Source of the DNA: Acidimicrobiaceae bacterium
GTDB taxonomy: Bacteria > Actinomycetota > Acidimicrobiia > Acidimicrobiales > RAAP-2
Length of the DNA stretch: 56,893 nt
Direction: 5' to 3'
Assembly (NCBI GenBank): GCA_003170315.1
Contig: PNAH01000028.1
Span: forward strand, 45,577 to 102,469
Positions 8,376 to 19,976 of the stretch are shown piece by piece. How positions within the stretch are numbered: position 1 is the first letter of the stretch; each line of letters begins with the position of its first letter. The translations under genes were made by a program, and so were the position numbers. The notes under the pieces were generated by a model. It saw only the letters and a program-made list of their open reading frames with translations. It ran no database searches and was not told the DNA's origin.

Positions 8376-10014
8376 GCGTGTCCTCATTCCTCTTCAGTCG
8401 TCGATACAGCGTGATCAGTTCATTCGTCGAGGAGTCGTGGGCGAGACTCGGTTCGGTCTCCGATTCCAGTTCGGGGATGATGGCGACGGCCAACACCTTG
8501 CCCAGTTCCACGCCCCACTGGTCGAAGGAGTCGATACCCCAGATGGCTCCTTGGGTGAAGACCGAGTGCTCGTACAGAGCGACCAGTGAACCGAGGAGTC
8601 GCGGCGTGAGGACCTCGGCCAACAGGACGTTGGTCGGTCGATTGCCCTCCATGACGCGATGGGGCACAACGTGTTCGGGCGTCCCTTCGGCGCGGACCTC
8701 GTCGGCGGTCTTGCCGAAGGCGAGCGCCTGGGCCTGCGCGAAGACGTTCGACGAGAGGATGTCGTGATGCTCGCCCAGCGCATTGAGACTCTTGGCAAAT
8801 CCGATGAGGTCCACCGGGATGACCGTGGTCCCTTGATGGATCATTTGGTAGAAGCTGTGCTGACCGTTGGTGCCCGGCTCGCCCCAGTAGAGCGCGCCGG
8901 TGTCGTAGTCGACCGTTGAACCGTCCAACGTTACGTGCTTGCCGTTGGACTCCATGGTGAGCTGTTGCAGGTAGGCCGGCAACCGCTTCAGGTACTGCTC
9001 GTAGGGCATGACGCCGACGCTGGCCGATCCGAGGAAGTCGCGATTCCATAGGGCGAGCAGTCCCATCAGCACGGGAAGGTTCTCGTTGAACGGGGCCGTT
9101 CGAAAGTGTTCGTCCATGGCGTGGAACCCGTCGAGCAGCTCGAAGTAGCGCTCCGGTCCGATCGCCAGCATCGTCGAAAGACCGATGGCCGATTCCATCG
9201 AGTAGCGACCACCGACCCAGTCCCAGAACACGAACATGTTCTCGGGGTCAATGCCGAAGGCCGCGACCTTTTCGGCGTTCGTCGACACCGCGACGAAGTG
9301 CTTCGCGATAGCGGATTCGTCACCGAGTTGTTCGATCAGCCACCGGCGAGCGGACGTAGCGTTGGTGAGCGTCTCGAGCGTGCCGAAGGTCTTGGACGAG
9401 ATGATGAAGAGCGTCTCGTCGGCCCGAAGATCGCGCAGCGCCTCGACCAAGTCGGTCGAATCGACGTTGGACACGAAGTGGAACGTGAGATCGCGTCGCG
9501 AGTAGTAGCGCAGCGCTTCGTAGGCCATCACCGGGCCAAGGTCCGAGCCGCCGATGCCGATGTTGACGACATTGCGGATCGCCTTACCGGTGTGGCCCTT
9601 CCACTCACCCTCTCGCACGCGCGTGGCGAATGAACTCATCTGGTCGAGCACGGCGTGGACCTCGTCGACGACGTCGACGCCGTCGACGACGAGCGAGGCA
9701 CTCTTGGGCATCCGCAGGGCGACGTGGAGGACCGCGCGATCCTCCGAGACATTGATGTGCTCACCCCGGAACATCTGATCTCGCCGCTCGCCGAGACCGG
9801 ACTCCTTCGCCAGTTCAACGAGTAGTCGCACCGTTTCGTCAGTGACTCGCTGTTTCGAGTAGTCGAGGTGGATGCCCTCGGCCTCGGCGCGCAGTCGCTG
9901 ACCGCGCTTCGGGTCTTCGGCGAAGAGGGTCCGTAGGTTCGTCGCGCGAAGGGTGTTCCGGTGGGCCTCGAGCGCCAGCCAGGCGCTTCGTTGGCGAAGG
10001 GGGAGAGCGGTCAT
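8365..10014 (-). CDS. pgi: Glucose-6-phosphate isomerase
   Basis: Pgi interconverts glucose-6-phosphate and fructose-6-phosphate. The 549 residues fit the family. Visible signatures include [32 protein letters not shown], the [13 protein letters not shown] sugar-isomerase segment, and the C-terminal [10 protein letters not shown]. The ATG at 10014 is chosen because GAGGA stands seven bases before it; an upstream in-frame ATG lacks this and the family does not extend there. It heads the tightly packed pgi-gnd-pgl-rpiA-zwf-HAD series and starts 130 bases after GH130. Confidence 0.97.
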   Translation of the reverse strand: MTALPLRQRSAWLALEAHRNTLRATNLRTLFAEDPKRGQRLRAEAEGIHLDYSKQRVTDETVRLLVELAKESGLGERRDQMFRGEHINVSEDRAVLHVALRMPKSASLVVDGVDVVDEVHAVLDQMSSFATRVREGEWKGHTGKAIRNVVNIGIGGSDLGPVMAYEALRYYSRRDLTFHFVSNVDSTDLVEALRDLRADETLFIISSKTFGTLETLTNATSARRWLIEQLGDESAIAKHFVAVSTNAEKVAAFGIDPENMFVFWDWVGGRYSMESAIGLSTMLAIGPERYFELLDGFHAMDEHFRTAPFNENLPVLMGLLALWNRDFLGSASVGVMPYEQYLKRLPAYLQQLTMESNGKHVTLDGSTVDYDTGALYWGEPGTNGQHSFYQMIHQGTTVIPVDLIGFAKSLNALGEHHDILSSNVFAQAQALAFGKTADEVRAEGTPEHVVPHRVMEGNRPTNVLLAEVLTPRLLGSLVALYEHSVFTQGAIWGIDSFDQWGVELGKVLAVAIIPELESETEPSLAHDSSTNELITLYRRLKRNEDTHGN

Positions 10015-10144
10015 GGGATAGTCCTCGGCGTTAGTTCGTGGGAGAAGGTGTGACTCCTCCATCATTTCAGTCTGACAACTTCGCGGAACACAAACGAATC
10101 CTGGTGACGACGCTCGAATGAGGTGTCGATCACGTGAAGGACGT

Positions 10145-11251
10145 TCAACGGGTCTGGCTCAAGGGTGGGTCGGCCTCGCCAGTGAGCGGCAAGGTCGGCG
10201 GAACGTCAAGACGGGCGACGCCAATCCGGAAGTCGTTCATCCCGTAGTAGACGTCCAGTCGGTCGGGCTCGCCAATGTCGTCGCGACGGTCAATCGCTGT
10301 CGGGAAGACGACGTTGGAGGGCGTGCCCCGAGGACCCATAGAGGGTTGGGGCGAAAGAACCGGGTGGGTCGAGCGGTAGAGGAGTTCCTGGGGATGGTTC
10401 TTCGAGAGGACCATCACGCCTGCCGAGTACGTGAGCTGGTGCGCATCGCTGTCGGGCGTAGCGACGTCGGCCACGCCGTGATAGATGAAGAGCCATCCGT
10501 GTTTGGTCAGGACCGGCGGAGCCCCGCTGCCGATCTTGAGCGACTCCCAGTCCGAGACCGGCGCGGCTAATCGGTGATGGGACGTGAAATGAGCAAGTGG
10601 GTACGGTACGTCGCTCGGGACCGCCGGCGTGTAGGAGATCCAAATGCTCTCTCGATGCAAGTCGATGTCGCGGTCCTCGTCCATCAGCATCGTGTCTTCG
10701 GGCAGCGTGCCCGGGAAGAGCGGCCGGTGGAGAATGGCCAGTTCTAGTTGATCCGAGGGATTGGGAACGGCGAGCGGGAACATGGCGGCGTCCTTATTGT
10801 CCACGCCGTCGAAGTGGATTCCTTCGTAAGGCTCGAAGGTCGCGAGTCCGAGCCGTTCCCAGTGCAGTAAGTCGTAGGAGAACGCCAGCGCGATGCGCGG
10901 ACCAAAGGGTGAGAAGGCCGTATAGGTCATGACGTAGCGCTCCAACGGCTCGACGTAGGTGACGCGGGGGTCCTCGCAACCGCCGCCGTCCGGTCGCAGT
11001 TCGTAGGGCATCACGGGCTCGAGCGCGATGCCGAGTCGTTCGATGCCGTTCGGCTCGCCGTTCGAGTCGAACTGCACTCGCGCTATGCCGATTCGTGAGA
11101 AGTTGCCCTTGGCGACGAGTCTCGGAAAGAGGTAGAGATGACCGTCCGGTCCCCGGGCGCCCGCGGGATTCAAGATGCCGCCGGCCTCCAGGGCGTTACC
11201 CGGCTCCGGTTCAATCACCAAGTCCAGCGGGCGCATGGCGAAGCCGCTCAC
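10145..11251 (-). CDS. Glycoside hydrolase family 130-type protein
   Basis: The 368-residue protein has the five-bladed propeller pattern of GH130 enzymes: [20 protein letters not shown] at the start, [22 protein letters not shown] in the second blade, [15 protein letters not shown], a [12 protein letters not shown] segment, and GWLFIYHGV near the end. GH130 members are mannoside phosphorylases or beta-1,2-mannosidases; which one this is cannot be told from sequence. The start is GTG at 11251, four bases overlapping the stop of the upstream HAD gene (GTGA), with GGAAAG five bases before it. The close coupling with a phosphomannomutase-like HAD protein suggests a shared role in mannose or another hexose. 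Confidence 0.85.
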   Translation of the reverse strand: MSGFAMRPLDLVIEPEPGNALEAGGILNPAGARGPDGHLYLFPRLVAKGNFSRIGIARVQFDSNGEPNGIERLGIALEPVMPYELRPDGGGCEDPRVTYVEPLERYVMTYTAFSPFGPRIALAFSYDLLHWERLGLATFEPYEGIHFDGVDNKDAAMFPLAVPNPSDQLELAILHRPLFPGTLPEDTMLMDEDRDIDLHRESIWISYTPAVPSDVPYPLAHFTSHHRLAAPVSDWESLKIGSGAPPVLTKHGWLFIYHGVADVATPDSDAHQLTYSAGVMVLSKNHPQELLYRSTHPVLSPQPSMGPRGTPSNVVFPTAIDRRDDIGEPDRLDVYYGMNDFRIGVARLDVPPTLPLTGEADPPLSQTR

Positions 11252-12030
11252 GACGGCTTTCCGGGTGACGTGATCTGCACGTTGTCCTGACCCAGGCAGG
11301 CGATCACCGTTTGAATCACGCGCGCGGTCTCCCACGGGTCTCGCACGATGATGCTGTCGACGCCCGCTTCTTGCGCCGGGTAGTCGTTACCGCCGGGAAA
11401 GATGGCGTCGCCGGCGAAGAGCATCTCCTTGATGGGAATCCCGAGTTGGTCGCGCAGCTTGGCGATGCCGTAGGCCTTGTCGATGCCGGGTTTCGTCACG
11501 TCAATCGAAGTCGTCCCACCCATGTGAATAGCGAACTCCGGCAGCATCGGTTGGAGGATCGCGATGATCTTCGTGCGCTTGGCGAAGTCCGGGTCCCATT
11601 TCGCCTTCGCCTCGAGCGGCGCTTCTTGACCGAGCACCGAGAGCGTGATCTGACTACCGCGGTCCTCGATCGCCTGGCCCCAGATCTTGTCGACCTTGGT
11701 GCCCGACTGATCGTAGGCGTCTTGGAGCGCCTTTATTATTTGCACACGCTCGTCGGCGCTGAGGTCTTCGGAGTAGACCTTCGACCAATGACCGACGTAC
11801 TCGTAAAACTGCGTGCCGCAGGTCGGCAGGAGAAAGAGATCCTTCAACCGTTCGTCGTCCGGGAGGTTCGCGAGTAGTTGTTTCTGGAACTGCGACCAGT
11901 CGCCACCGGAGATGATGGCCACCTTCATGACGCCCAACAGATCGTGCAATAGAGCGGCGACGTCGGCGCCCAGGGGCGACTTACTCGGCGCGAGCGTGCC
12001 GTCGAGGTCGAATACGAATAGCTTCTTGAT
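11248..12030 (-). CDS. HAD-IIB family hydrolase, apparently starting at ATC
   Basis: The protein resembles the HAD phosphatase/phosphomannomutase fold: VAIISGGDWSQFQKQLL, LPTCGTQFY, and a late GDAIFPGGNDYPA motif IV. Starting at the first ATG (11926) or any other standard start codon would delete the catalytic motif I. Reading upstream in frame gives IKKLFVFDLDGTLAPSKSPL, the expected N terminus, back to an ATC at 12028-12030 that stands five bases after GGGAGGA. No ATG, GTG or TTG occurs in frame between the preceding TAG and this point. I therefore annotate a non-standard ATC start (260 residues); a base error at this codon is the main alternative. The gene overlaps the GH130 gene by four bases. 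Confidence 0.8.
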   Translation of the reverse strand: MKKLFVFDLDGTLAPSKSPLGADVAALLHDLLGVMKVAIISGGDWSQFQKQLLANLPDDERLKDLFLLPTCGTQFYEYVGHWSKVYSEDLSADERVQIIKALQDAYDQSGTKVDKIWGQAIEDRGSQITLSVLGQEAPLEAKAKWDPDFAKRTKIIAILQPMLPEFAIHMGGTTSIDVTKPGIDKAYGIAKLRDQLGIPIKEMLFAGDAIFPGGNDYPAQEAGVDSIIVRDPWETARVIQTVIACLGQDNVQITSPGKPS

Positions 12031-12222
12031 GGTGTTCCTCCCGGTAGGGTCTCTCGGCGGGCTATCGGCGTCGAAGTCTTCATCGACCTTGCACTACCCT
12101 AAACGAGTCAGAAACGCTCGGGTCATTGACGTCTCATGCGGCGCGGCGCGCTTGTCAGCGAGTACTTGGCCCGGACGATTCGGTGGAACGAAAGATTGGC
12201 AACTCGCCGGACAGTATTGAGC

Positions 12223-13149
12223 ATGAGGCGAGTATCGAGATCGACAGTGGGCCGAAGTGTGCTGTTCGCTGTCGCTCTGGGCGTCGCGTGCTTCGGGCTT
12301 CCTTCCATCAGTGCTCTCGCGGCTCCGGCGACGACCACGACGCTGCCCGCGAGGATCGTTGCCGCGGGCGACGCTTACGCGCTGCATCTTTTGGACGCGC
12401 AGCCGATACCTTCTGAGGCTCGTGAAGTCACCTCCCTTCCAGCACCACTCGCTCCGAACGGCGACGTGGGTGAGTCGGCGGGCGTTCGACAAGCGCACCA
12501 TTTGTATCTATTGCCCTTATCGGTTTCCGTCGATCAGTACGTGCGCGCACATTTACCGGAAGGAGAAAAAGTTACGGAGACCGGGTCAGGAAACGCGCCT
12601 AACGCGTACCCCGTTTTCAATCTGGGCCTATCACTCACTTGCGTGAGTCCTCACATCACGTTCTGCGGCGTCTATTACCAGACCACCGAGGCGAAAAATG
12701 GTGAGCAAGAGTTGCGCGTCGACGTTCAGGTGATTTACCTCCCCATCGTCCACGCCAAAATGCCCACGAGCGGCGTCGTGACGGTCACCGGTTACGGACA
12801 GACCTCGTTGATGGACGGATCAAGCGATCCGACTTCGGTCGTCCTGACGCACCGCCAAGCACTCGCATTGCGAACCGTGGTCGCCGAACTGAAGGACTTT
12901 GGCGGAGGCATGTGCGCCGAAGATTCGTTGATGTTGAAGATCAGCGTGGTGAAGGGCGGCCGAGTGGCGTGGGCGGCCACGGCCGACGAGTGCCCCGGCG
13001 CCCTCACGATCACTTCAGCGAAGGCGAATCTGAGTCTCTACGATCGATCGTGCTCGTTCTGGCACGTCGTCGATTCTTTCTTCGTGTCGGGCACCGCCAA
13101 TGGTACGAAGTCAGATAGTAAAGTCTGCGTCGATTCGCAAGACGGCTGA
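12223..13149 (+). CDS. Secreted protein, unknown
   Basis: The product has 308 residues. The N terminus has basic residues (MRRVSRSTVGR), a hydrophobic stretch (SVLFAVALGVACFGL) and a plausible signal peptidase site after ISALA, so it is probably exported. The mature part is rich in Thr and Val, has eight or so cysteines scattered through the second half, and contains VSPHITFCGVYYQTTEAK and a late FWHVVDSFFVSGTANG. I do not recognise a family. The ATG at 12223 is preferred over the one at 12136 because it places the signal peptide at the N terminus. It is transcribed divergently from the HAD/GH130 genes. Confidence 0.65.
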   Translation: MRRVSRSTVGRSVLFAVALGVACFGLPSISALAAPATTTTLPARIVAAGDAYALHLLDAQPIPSEAREVTSLPAPLAPNGDVGESAGVRQAHHLYLLPLSVSVDQYVRAHLPEGEKVTETGSGNAPNAYPVFNLGLSLTCVSPHITFCGVYYQTTEAKNGEQELRVDVQVIYLPIVHAKMPTSGVVTVTGYGQTSLMDGSSDPTSVVLTHRQALALRTVVAELKDFGGGMCAEDSLMLKISVVKGGRVAWAATADECPGALTITSAKANLSLYDRSCSFWHVVDSFFVSGTANGTKSDSKVCVDSQDG

Positions 13150-13172
13150 TTCGTCGGCGTCCTCGTTAGTGA

Positions 13173-14408
13173 CTAGTCGACCGTCGCGACGTCGAGCTCT
13201 TCGATCGCGACGAGCGGACCGAAGTTCGGCTCTCCGTCGATCGGCAAGAGCATGATCAGCGCGCTGATCGAAACGACGACCGCAATGATCGTCAGCTCTG
13301 CTCGATAGCCGAGCACGGTGATCAAAATCGCACCGAGGCCAATCGACATCGTCTGTGGGAGTGACGCAATCAAGTCGAAGGCGGAGAAGGCTCGTCCCTG
13401 AAGTTCACCCGGGGTTCGTAGTTGCAGGAGCGTGTAAGCGCCCACCAAAAGCGGCGGCAACGCGACGCCGAATACCACGGCGCCCATAAGTACGAAGACC
13501 ATCGAACCGCCCTCGAACAGCAACGTACCGATCACAATGGCAATCAGGCCAATGCCGCACAGCCATCGTTCGCCGACTCGACGCATGGCCGGCGCCGACA
13601 GCGGACCGCCGATGAGGGCCCCGACGCCTTGGACCGCCATAAGCACTCCGATGAAGCTCGGACTTCGGTGCAACTCGTTTGCGTTGACCGCGAAGATTGC
13701 GGTTTCGAAGAAACCAATGACACTGAGCGCGACCGCAAGTGATATGGCCATGCGTCTGAGAATTGGAGTTCGCGCCACGTGGTGGAAACCGGCGGATATC
13801 TCATCCAGAAAATGTTGCGGCGATCGAACGGGCTTCTCTTCGCGCACGTGCAGGGCGAGAACCGTCAGACCCGCGATGACGAACGTGGCCGAGTCCAACG
13901 CGGCGATCCAATGACCACCGACCACGACGAAGAGACCGGCGCCAACGAGGGGCGCCACGAGTCGGAGTCCTTCGCGGACGGTTCGGAGAAAACCGTTCGC
14001 GTCGCCTAGTTGCTCCGCTGGCAACAACGTCGTCAAGAAGGCGGACTGCGCCGAACCGATAAAGTTGCCGGCGAAGCTGTAGAGGAACATCGTCAGGTAG
14101 ATGATCCAAATGTCCGACGAGTTGTGCACGAAGAGCAGCAGCATGACGAGTGCGGCGCTGACGAAGTTCACGCAGATGAGTGTGGGGCGACGGCGCACGC
14201 GGTCGACCACCATGCCGGCGAAGGGTGAGAACAGTGCCGCCAAGGGAAAGAAGAGGAACGTCAGACCGGCGTCGGCGTTCGAGTGCGTCAGCTCCTTCAC
14301 CCAGATGCCCAGGGCGAGAAACATGGCGGTGTCACCAAAGAGCGAGAAGCTCTGGCCGATGAGATAGACCCGCGCGTCCCGGGACTTGGCGAGGTCGCGC
14401 ATCGTCAT
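13173..14408 (-). CDS. MFS transporter (drug exporter-like)
   Basis: The 411-residue protein has about twelve hydrophobic segments and the N-terminal RVYLIGQSFSLFGDTAMFLAL and GMVVDRVRRRPTLI pattern of MFS exporters related to macrolide efflux proteins. The start is ATG 14408, five bases after GGGAGGA and overlapping the stop of the ArsR-family gene (ATGA), so the two are cotranscribed and coupled. A regulator-exporter pair of this kind usually answers the compound that is exported; the compound is unknown. The C terminus is acidic (GPLVAIEELDVATVD). Confidence 0.88.
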   Translation of the reverse strand: MTMRDLAKSRDARVYLIGQSFSLFGDTAMFLALGIWVKELTHSNADAGLTFLFFPLAALFSPFAGMVVDRVRRRPTLICVNFVSAALVMLLLFVHNSSDIWIIYLTMFLYSFAGNFIGSAQSAFLTTLLPAEQLGDANGFLRTVREGLRLVAPLVGAGLFVVVGGHWIAALDSATFVIAGLTVLALHVREEKPVRSPQHFLDEISAGFHHVARTPILRRMAISLAVALSVIGFFETAIFAVNANELHRSPSFIGVLMAVQGVGALIGGPLSAPAMRRVGERWLCGIGLIAIVIGTLLFEGGSMVFVLMGAVVFGVALPPLLVGAYTLLQLRTPGELQGRAFSAFDLIASLPQTMSIGLGAILITVLGYRAELTIIAVVVSISALIMLLPIDGEPNFGPLVAIEELDVATVD

Positions 14409-15037
14409 TGCGGTCCTCCCGGAAGTCGCACGGGGTAAGTGAACATAAGGGCTTCGACGGGCAGTGCCCCTTCGCTTCGCGCCGACGAATCGGAGACTCG
14501 GTCGAGGAAACGATTGAAGATTCCGAGGATCTCGTGGGTGACGTCTTCGAGTTCTGCGGGGGTGACCCAGAGGATCGTTTCGATGTTCTGCGACGCCTCT
14601 TGCCAGACCTTGGGAAAACTGGCTTTGGAACTTATGAATCCCGCGAGGCGACTCATCGCTCGATCGAAGACCATTCGCTCGAGGCTCTTCGCGGCAACAC
14701 TCGTTTCCGGATCCTCCGTTACGTCGCTGAATCGCATGCCGACGTTGATGATCTTCCACGGGCGATTTCGTCCGGGACCGGCATCGGCCTCTTCGACGAA
14801 GCCGTATTTCGCTAATTGTCGAAAGTGGAATGAACAGGTGGTCGGCGACTCGCCAATCAACTCGCCAGCCGCGGTCGCGGTAAGCGGCCCATCGAGCGCC
14901 AGCGCTTCGAGCAGGGCTAGTCGAACTGGATGCGTGAGCGCCCGAAGCGTCTTCGGATCGTTGACGTCCCGGAGTTCAGATGCGGAGTTAACGTTCGCCG
15001 TTAGGGGAGTTTCGGAGTGAGGACGGTCGGAGGTCAT
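14405..15037 (-). CDS. ArsR-type winged-helix transcriptional regulator
   Basis: The 210-residue protein has a winged helix at roughly residues 28-95 (LRALTHPVRLALLEALALDG, then ESPTTCSFHFRQLAKYGFVEE), followed by a helical C-terminal domain. No cysteine pair of the ArsR metal site is obvious, so it is more like the regulators paired with efflux pumps. The ATG at 15037 has no Shine-Dalgarno sequence; a -10 element lies six bases upstream, so a leaderless mRNA is likely. Its own promoter contains an inverted repeat, which points to autoregulation together with the downstream MFS gene. Confidence 0.9.
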   Translation of the reverse strand: MTSDRPHSETPLTANVNSASELRDVNDPKTLRALTHPVRLALLEALALDGPLTATAAGELIGESPTTCSFHFRQLAKYGFVEEADAGPGRNRPWKIINVGMRFSDVTEDPETSVAAKSLERMVFDRAMSRLAGFISSKASFPKVWQEASQNIETILWVTPAELEDVTHEILGIFNRFLDRVSDSSARSEGALPVEALMFTYPVRLPGGPQ

Positions 15038-15087
15038 AGTTCGAGAGTACTCTATCGAGAGACCTCTGTCGAGAGATTACTCTCGAA
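15038..15087 (-). promoter_or_regulatory. Leaderless promoter with nested operator for the ArsR-MFS operon
   Basis: On the minus strand a -35 TCGACA (15067-15072), a 17-base spacer and a -10 TACTCT (15044-15049) stand six bases before the ATG. Perfect 10-base arms TTCGAGAGTA (15040-15049) and TACTCTCGAA (15078-15087) bracket the promoter, and TCGAGAGA occurs twice more between them. The -10 lies within one arm, so repressor binding should block the polymerase. Confidence 0.7.
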
Positions 15088-15416
15088 CATCCCAGGCGTC
15101 TGACGTGACTTGGTGGCGCAATTATTTCCCGCGCTCCCGGAAGTTGAATTTGGCGTCGCGCTCTTCGCGTACGTACGCCACGACTCGGCGATGCTTCCAT
15201 ACCCGTGCAGGCGGCGGTCCTACTTCTTTCTCTCCTTGTCGAGTCAGCTTAAATGGCCATTCCGGCTCGCCATGGTGCGCGCCGACCGGTTCCCGCGACC
15301 CCTCAATCCGAAATCGTTTGAGTGAGCACCCTATAACGTCACGAGTGACGGAGACGCTACGAATCCGGTCACAATCCACCGCGAACGAGATGTTCTCTTC
15401 GACGAAAGGAACGCAC
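15088..15416. other. Intergenic region without recognisable gene
   Basis: Frames here are open on both strands but have arginine- and serine-rich translations without family features. The right end holds AAAGGA, the ribosome-binding site of the next gene. No repeat or RNA structure stands out. Confidence 0.4.
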
Positions 15417-15731
15417 GTGGAGAAGCGATTGGTAACGCGTTACGCAACGAAGTCCCAAGCCGCTGCCGACGAGAATCAAAATCGTATCGAAGGCGTCTTC
15501 GAGGAATTGGATAACACGAAGCCGGACAACGTGAGTTACATCGTTCTGCGCCTTGCGGACGATTCTTTCCTTCACGTGTCGTTTCACAACCACGGAGAGG
15601 ATGAAACCAACCCGATTTCGTCGACACCTGCGTTCGCTCATTTCCAGGCCGATCACGAGAGTCGACGTGATGGTGCGGTGGATCAACAAACCGCAACGCT
15701 CGTCGGCTCGTACATCACCGAAATCGGCTAG
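15417..15731 (+). CDS. Small protein of the ABM-like/ferredoxin-fold type
   Basis: The 104-residue product starts VEKRLVTRYATKSQAAADENQNRIEGVFEELDNTKPDNVSYIVLRL, which fits a dimeric alpha-beta barrel (antibiotic biosynthesis monooxygenase-like): a strand, a helix, and a second strand ending in DDSFLHVSFHN. No catalytic assignment can be made. GTG at 15417 is chosen because AAAGGA stands six bases before it; an in-frame ATG at 15390 has no such site. It lies 44 bases upstream of the flavin-dependent oxidoreductase gene on the same strand. Confidence 0.65.
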   Translation: MEKRLVTRYATKSQAAADENQNRIEGVFEELDNTKPDNVSYIVLRLADDSFLHVSFHNHGEDETNPISSTPAFAHFQADHESRRDGAVDQQTATLVGSYITEIG

Positions 15732-15775
15732 TTCGCGCGAAAATTCCGTAAATCGATGTTGATACCCCGCCATTC

Positions 15776-16795
15776 ATGATCCCGCTCTCCGTACTCGACC
15801 TCGCGACGGTGGCCACCGGTTCGACACCGGCACGAGCGTTTGCCGAAACGACCGCCACGGCAGTTGCGGTCGAGCGACTCGGTTACAAGCGACTTTGGGT
15901 GGCTGAACATCACGGGATGCCCGCCGTCGCCAGCTCCGCGCCGGCCGTCCTAATTGCGCATCTCGCGAACGCGACTTCCACTCTGCGAGTCGGTTCTGGC
16001 GGGGTCATGTTGCCAAACCACGCACCCCTCGTCGTGGCCGAACAGTTCGCGACGCTCGAAGCGTTACACCCCGGTCGCATTGACCTCGGCTTGGGACGCG
16101 CACCGGGCACGGATCAAGTCACTGCTCGAGCTTTGCGTCGCTCGCTCGACCTCGGTGCCGATCATTTTCCGGACGACGTCGTTGAACTGATCAAATATTT
16201 GGTGCCCAACAGTGGCGTACCGACTCATCCCTTCGCAAATCCCGGGAACGGCTATCTGCCAGAGTTGTGGTTGCTTGGTTCTTCGATGTTCAGCGCACAG
16301 CTGGCGGGCATTCTCGGTCTGTCGTTCTCCTTCGCGTACCATTTCGCCCCGGCCCAAGTGGATGCGGCCCTCGCGACGTACCGTGCGAATTTTCAACCTT
16401 CAATCGTCCTGCGCGAACCCCACGTGATGGTGGCCGTCTCGGTCATCTGCGCTCCGAGCGAAGAGGAGGCGAAGTGGCTGTCCGGATCGTCGGCGCTCAG
16501 CATCGCGCAGATGAGAACTGGTCGCCCGGGTCAGCTGCCTTCACCGCAAGAAGCCGCGGCGTATCCCTTCACGCCGATAGAAGAAGCGATTGCCGCCGAG
16601 GCTCTGTCGACTCATCTGATTGGTGATCCGGACACTGTCGCATCGGGACTACTTCAATTGCAGCAGCGTACGGCGGCTGACGAACTGATGATCTCGACTC
16701 GAGTCCATTCACACGAAGCTCGACTCGAGTCGCTTTCGCTCGTGGCCCGCGCGTGGGAGACAGTCGAGGCACGTGGGGCTCGTTCGGTCAACTGA
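15776..16795 (+). CDS. LLM-class flavin-dependent oxidoreductase
   Basis: The 339-residue protein begins [19 protein letters not shown], then [23 protein letters not shown] and [19 protein letters not shown], the classic pattern of luciferase-like TIM-barrel monooxygenases of the MsnO8/YhbW group. The family uses FMN or F420; the cofactor cannot be decided here. GLGRAPGTD follows near residue 103. There is no clear Shine-Dalgarno before the ATG, which may mean a leaderless transcript. It converges with metX. Confidence 0.92.
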   Translation: MIPLSVLDLATVATGSTPARAFAETTATAVAVERLGYKRLWVAEHHGMPAVASSAPAVLIAHLANATSTLRVGSGGVMLPNHAPLVVAEQFATLEALHPGRIDLGLGRAPGTDQVTARALRRSLDLGADHFPDDVVELIKYLVPNSGVPTHPFANPGNGYLPELWLLGSSMFSAQLAGILGLSFSFAYHFAPAQVDAALATYRANFQPSIVLREPHVMVAVSVICAPSEEEAKWLSGSSALSIAQMRTGRPGQLPSPQEAAAYPFTPIEEAIAAEALSTHLIGDPDTVASGLLQLQQRTAADELMISTRVHSHEARLESLSLVARAWETVEARGARSVN

Positions 16796-16871
16796 CGTCG
16801 CCGAGTTAGTCAATGCAGATGACGAATGGGATGACGAGTTTCTGCGTTCGGCTGATCTCCGAGCGACGTCA

Positions 16872-19312
<2,441 letters not shown>

Positions 19313-19359
19313 CTATTGTGTCGACGGCGCTGATGCCACCAACTTGACGTGAAGACGTA

Positions 19360-19388
19360 TTTATAACAAAGGTGATTGGATTAGTCAA
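19360..19388 (-). promoter_or_regulatory. Sigma-70-type promoter of metY-metX
   Basis: On the minus strand TTGACT (19383-19388) and TATAAA (19360-19365) are separated by exactly 17 bases. Transcription would begin about 50 bases before the metY ATG, leaving a leader too short for a known SAM riboswitch. Confidence 0.7.
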
Positions 19389-19467
19389 GTTTTATCGATC
19401 GTGAACGCGCGAGCGACTTGAAAGAACGACGAACTGAGTATCCGTGTCGTGCTGAAAGAGCGGTTAG

Positions 19468-19824
19468 TTAAATATGTGAGCTGTCGCGGAGTCCATAAGT
19501 GACGATGTGCTGACTCGCTCGCCGTTCGAGCTGAAGTGCAATTTCCTGAATGGAGATATCGAGACTTTCGGCGCAACTAATCAGTCGCTCCTTAAACACT
19601 GTTTGAGCGAACGACCGAACATGCTCTCCACAAGCGATGACCAACTCCTCTTCGATGTGGCGAATCTGGCGTTCGATAGCTGAGAAGAGTTGTGCAGCGA
19701 TCTCGATGAGTCGCTCGACGTCGTCTTGAATACTCCCGTCCTCGGTTGAGGACGAGCGCTGTGATACATCGTGCAAGTAGTTGTTTTCTTCTTCGTCCGA
19801 TGATTCAAAGCTCGTCGATAGCAT
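19468..19824 (-). CDS. Acidic helical protein, 118 residues, unknown
   Basis: The product starts with an acidic, serine-rich stretch (MLSTSFESSDEEENNYLH) and continues with about 75 residues of amphipathic helix (DVERLIEIAAQLFSAIERQI and onward). There is no signal or membrane segment. I do not recognise the family. Its ATG overlaps, in another frame, the last 20 bases of the broken csbD copy, so it was probably translated by coupling to that gene. Codon use looks real but is less GC-biased than the backbone. Confidence 0.45.
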   Translation of the reverse strand: MLSTSFESSDEEENNYLHDVSQRSSSTEDGSIQDDVERLIEIAAQLFSAIERQIRHIEEELVIACGEHVRSFAQTVFKERLISCAESLDISIQEIALQLERRASQHIVTYGLRDSSHI

Positions 19825-19968
19825 CCTTCACCTTTTCTCCCACCTGCTTGGGGTGGCCCTTGTGTTGATCGTTCGCCCCGTCGGTTTCAAGATCCCGGTT
19901 TCCGATGGCTCTTCCGTCTTGCCTTTGGAGATTTGGAACATATTCTTGGCTCTGTTAAGTATTTTCAT
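19805..19968 (-). pseudogene. csbD-like gene with a frameshift
   Basis: A strong Shine-Dalgarno (GAGGAGG) precedes ATG 19968, which opens MKILNRAKNMFQISKGKTEE. At about 19909-19913 the reading shifts by one base and then continues as AIGNRDLETDGAND, KGHPKQVGEKVKDAIDEL and a TGA at 19805-19807, which is the standard C-terminal half of a CsbD protein. One missing base near the shift would restore it. CsbD proteins are small hydrophilic general-stress proteins. A sequencing error is possible, so the broken state needs confirmation. An intact paralogue is at 22349-22522. Confidence 0.7.
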
Positions 19969-19976
19969 GTTCCTCC

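Noticed and set aside
14409..14759. N-terminal extension of the MFS transporter
   Set aside because: It is an antisense-type shadow within the ArsR-family gene; GGGAGGA stands five bases before ATG 14408.
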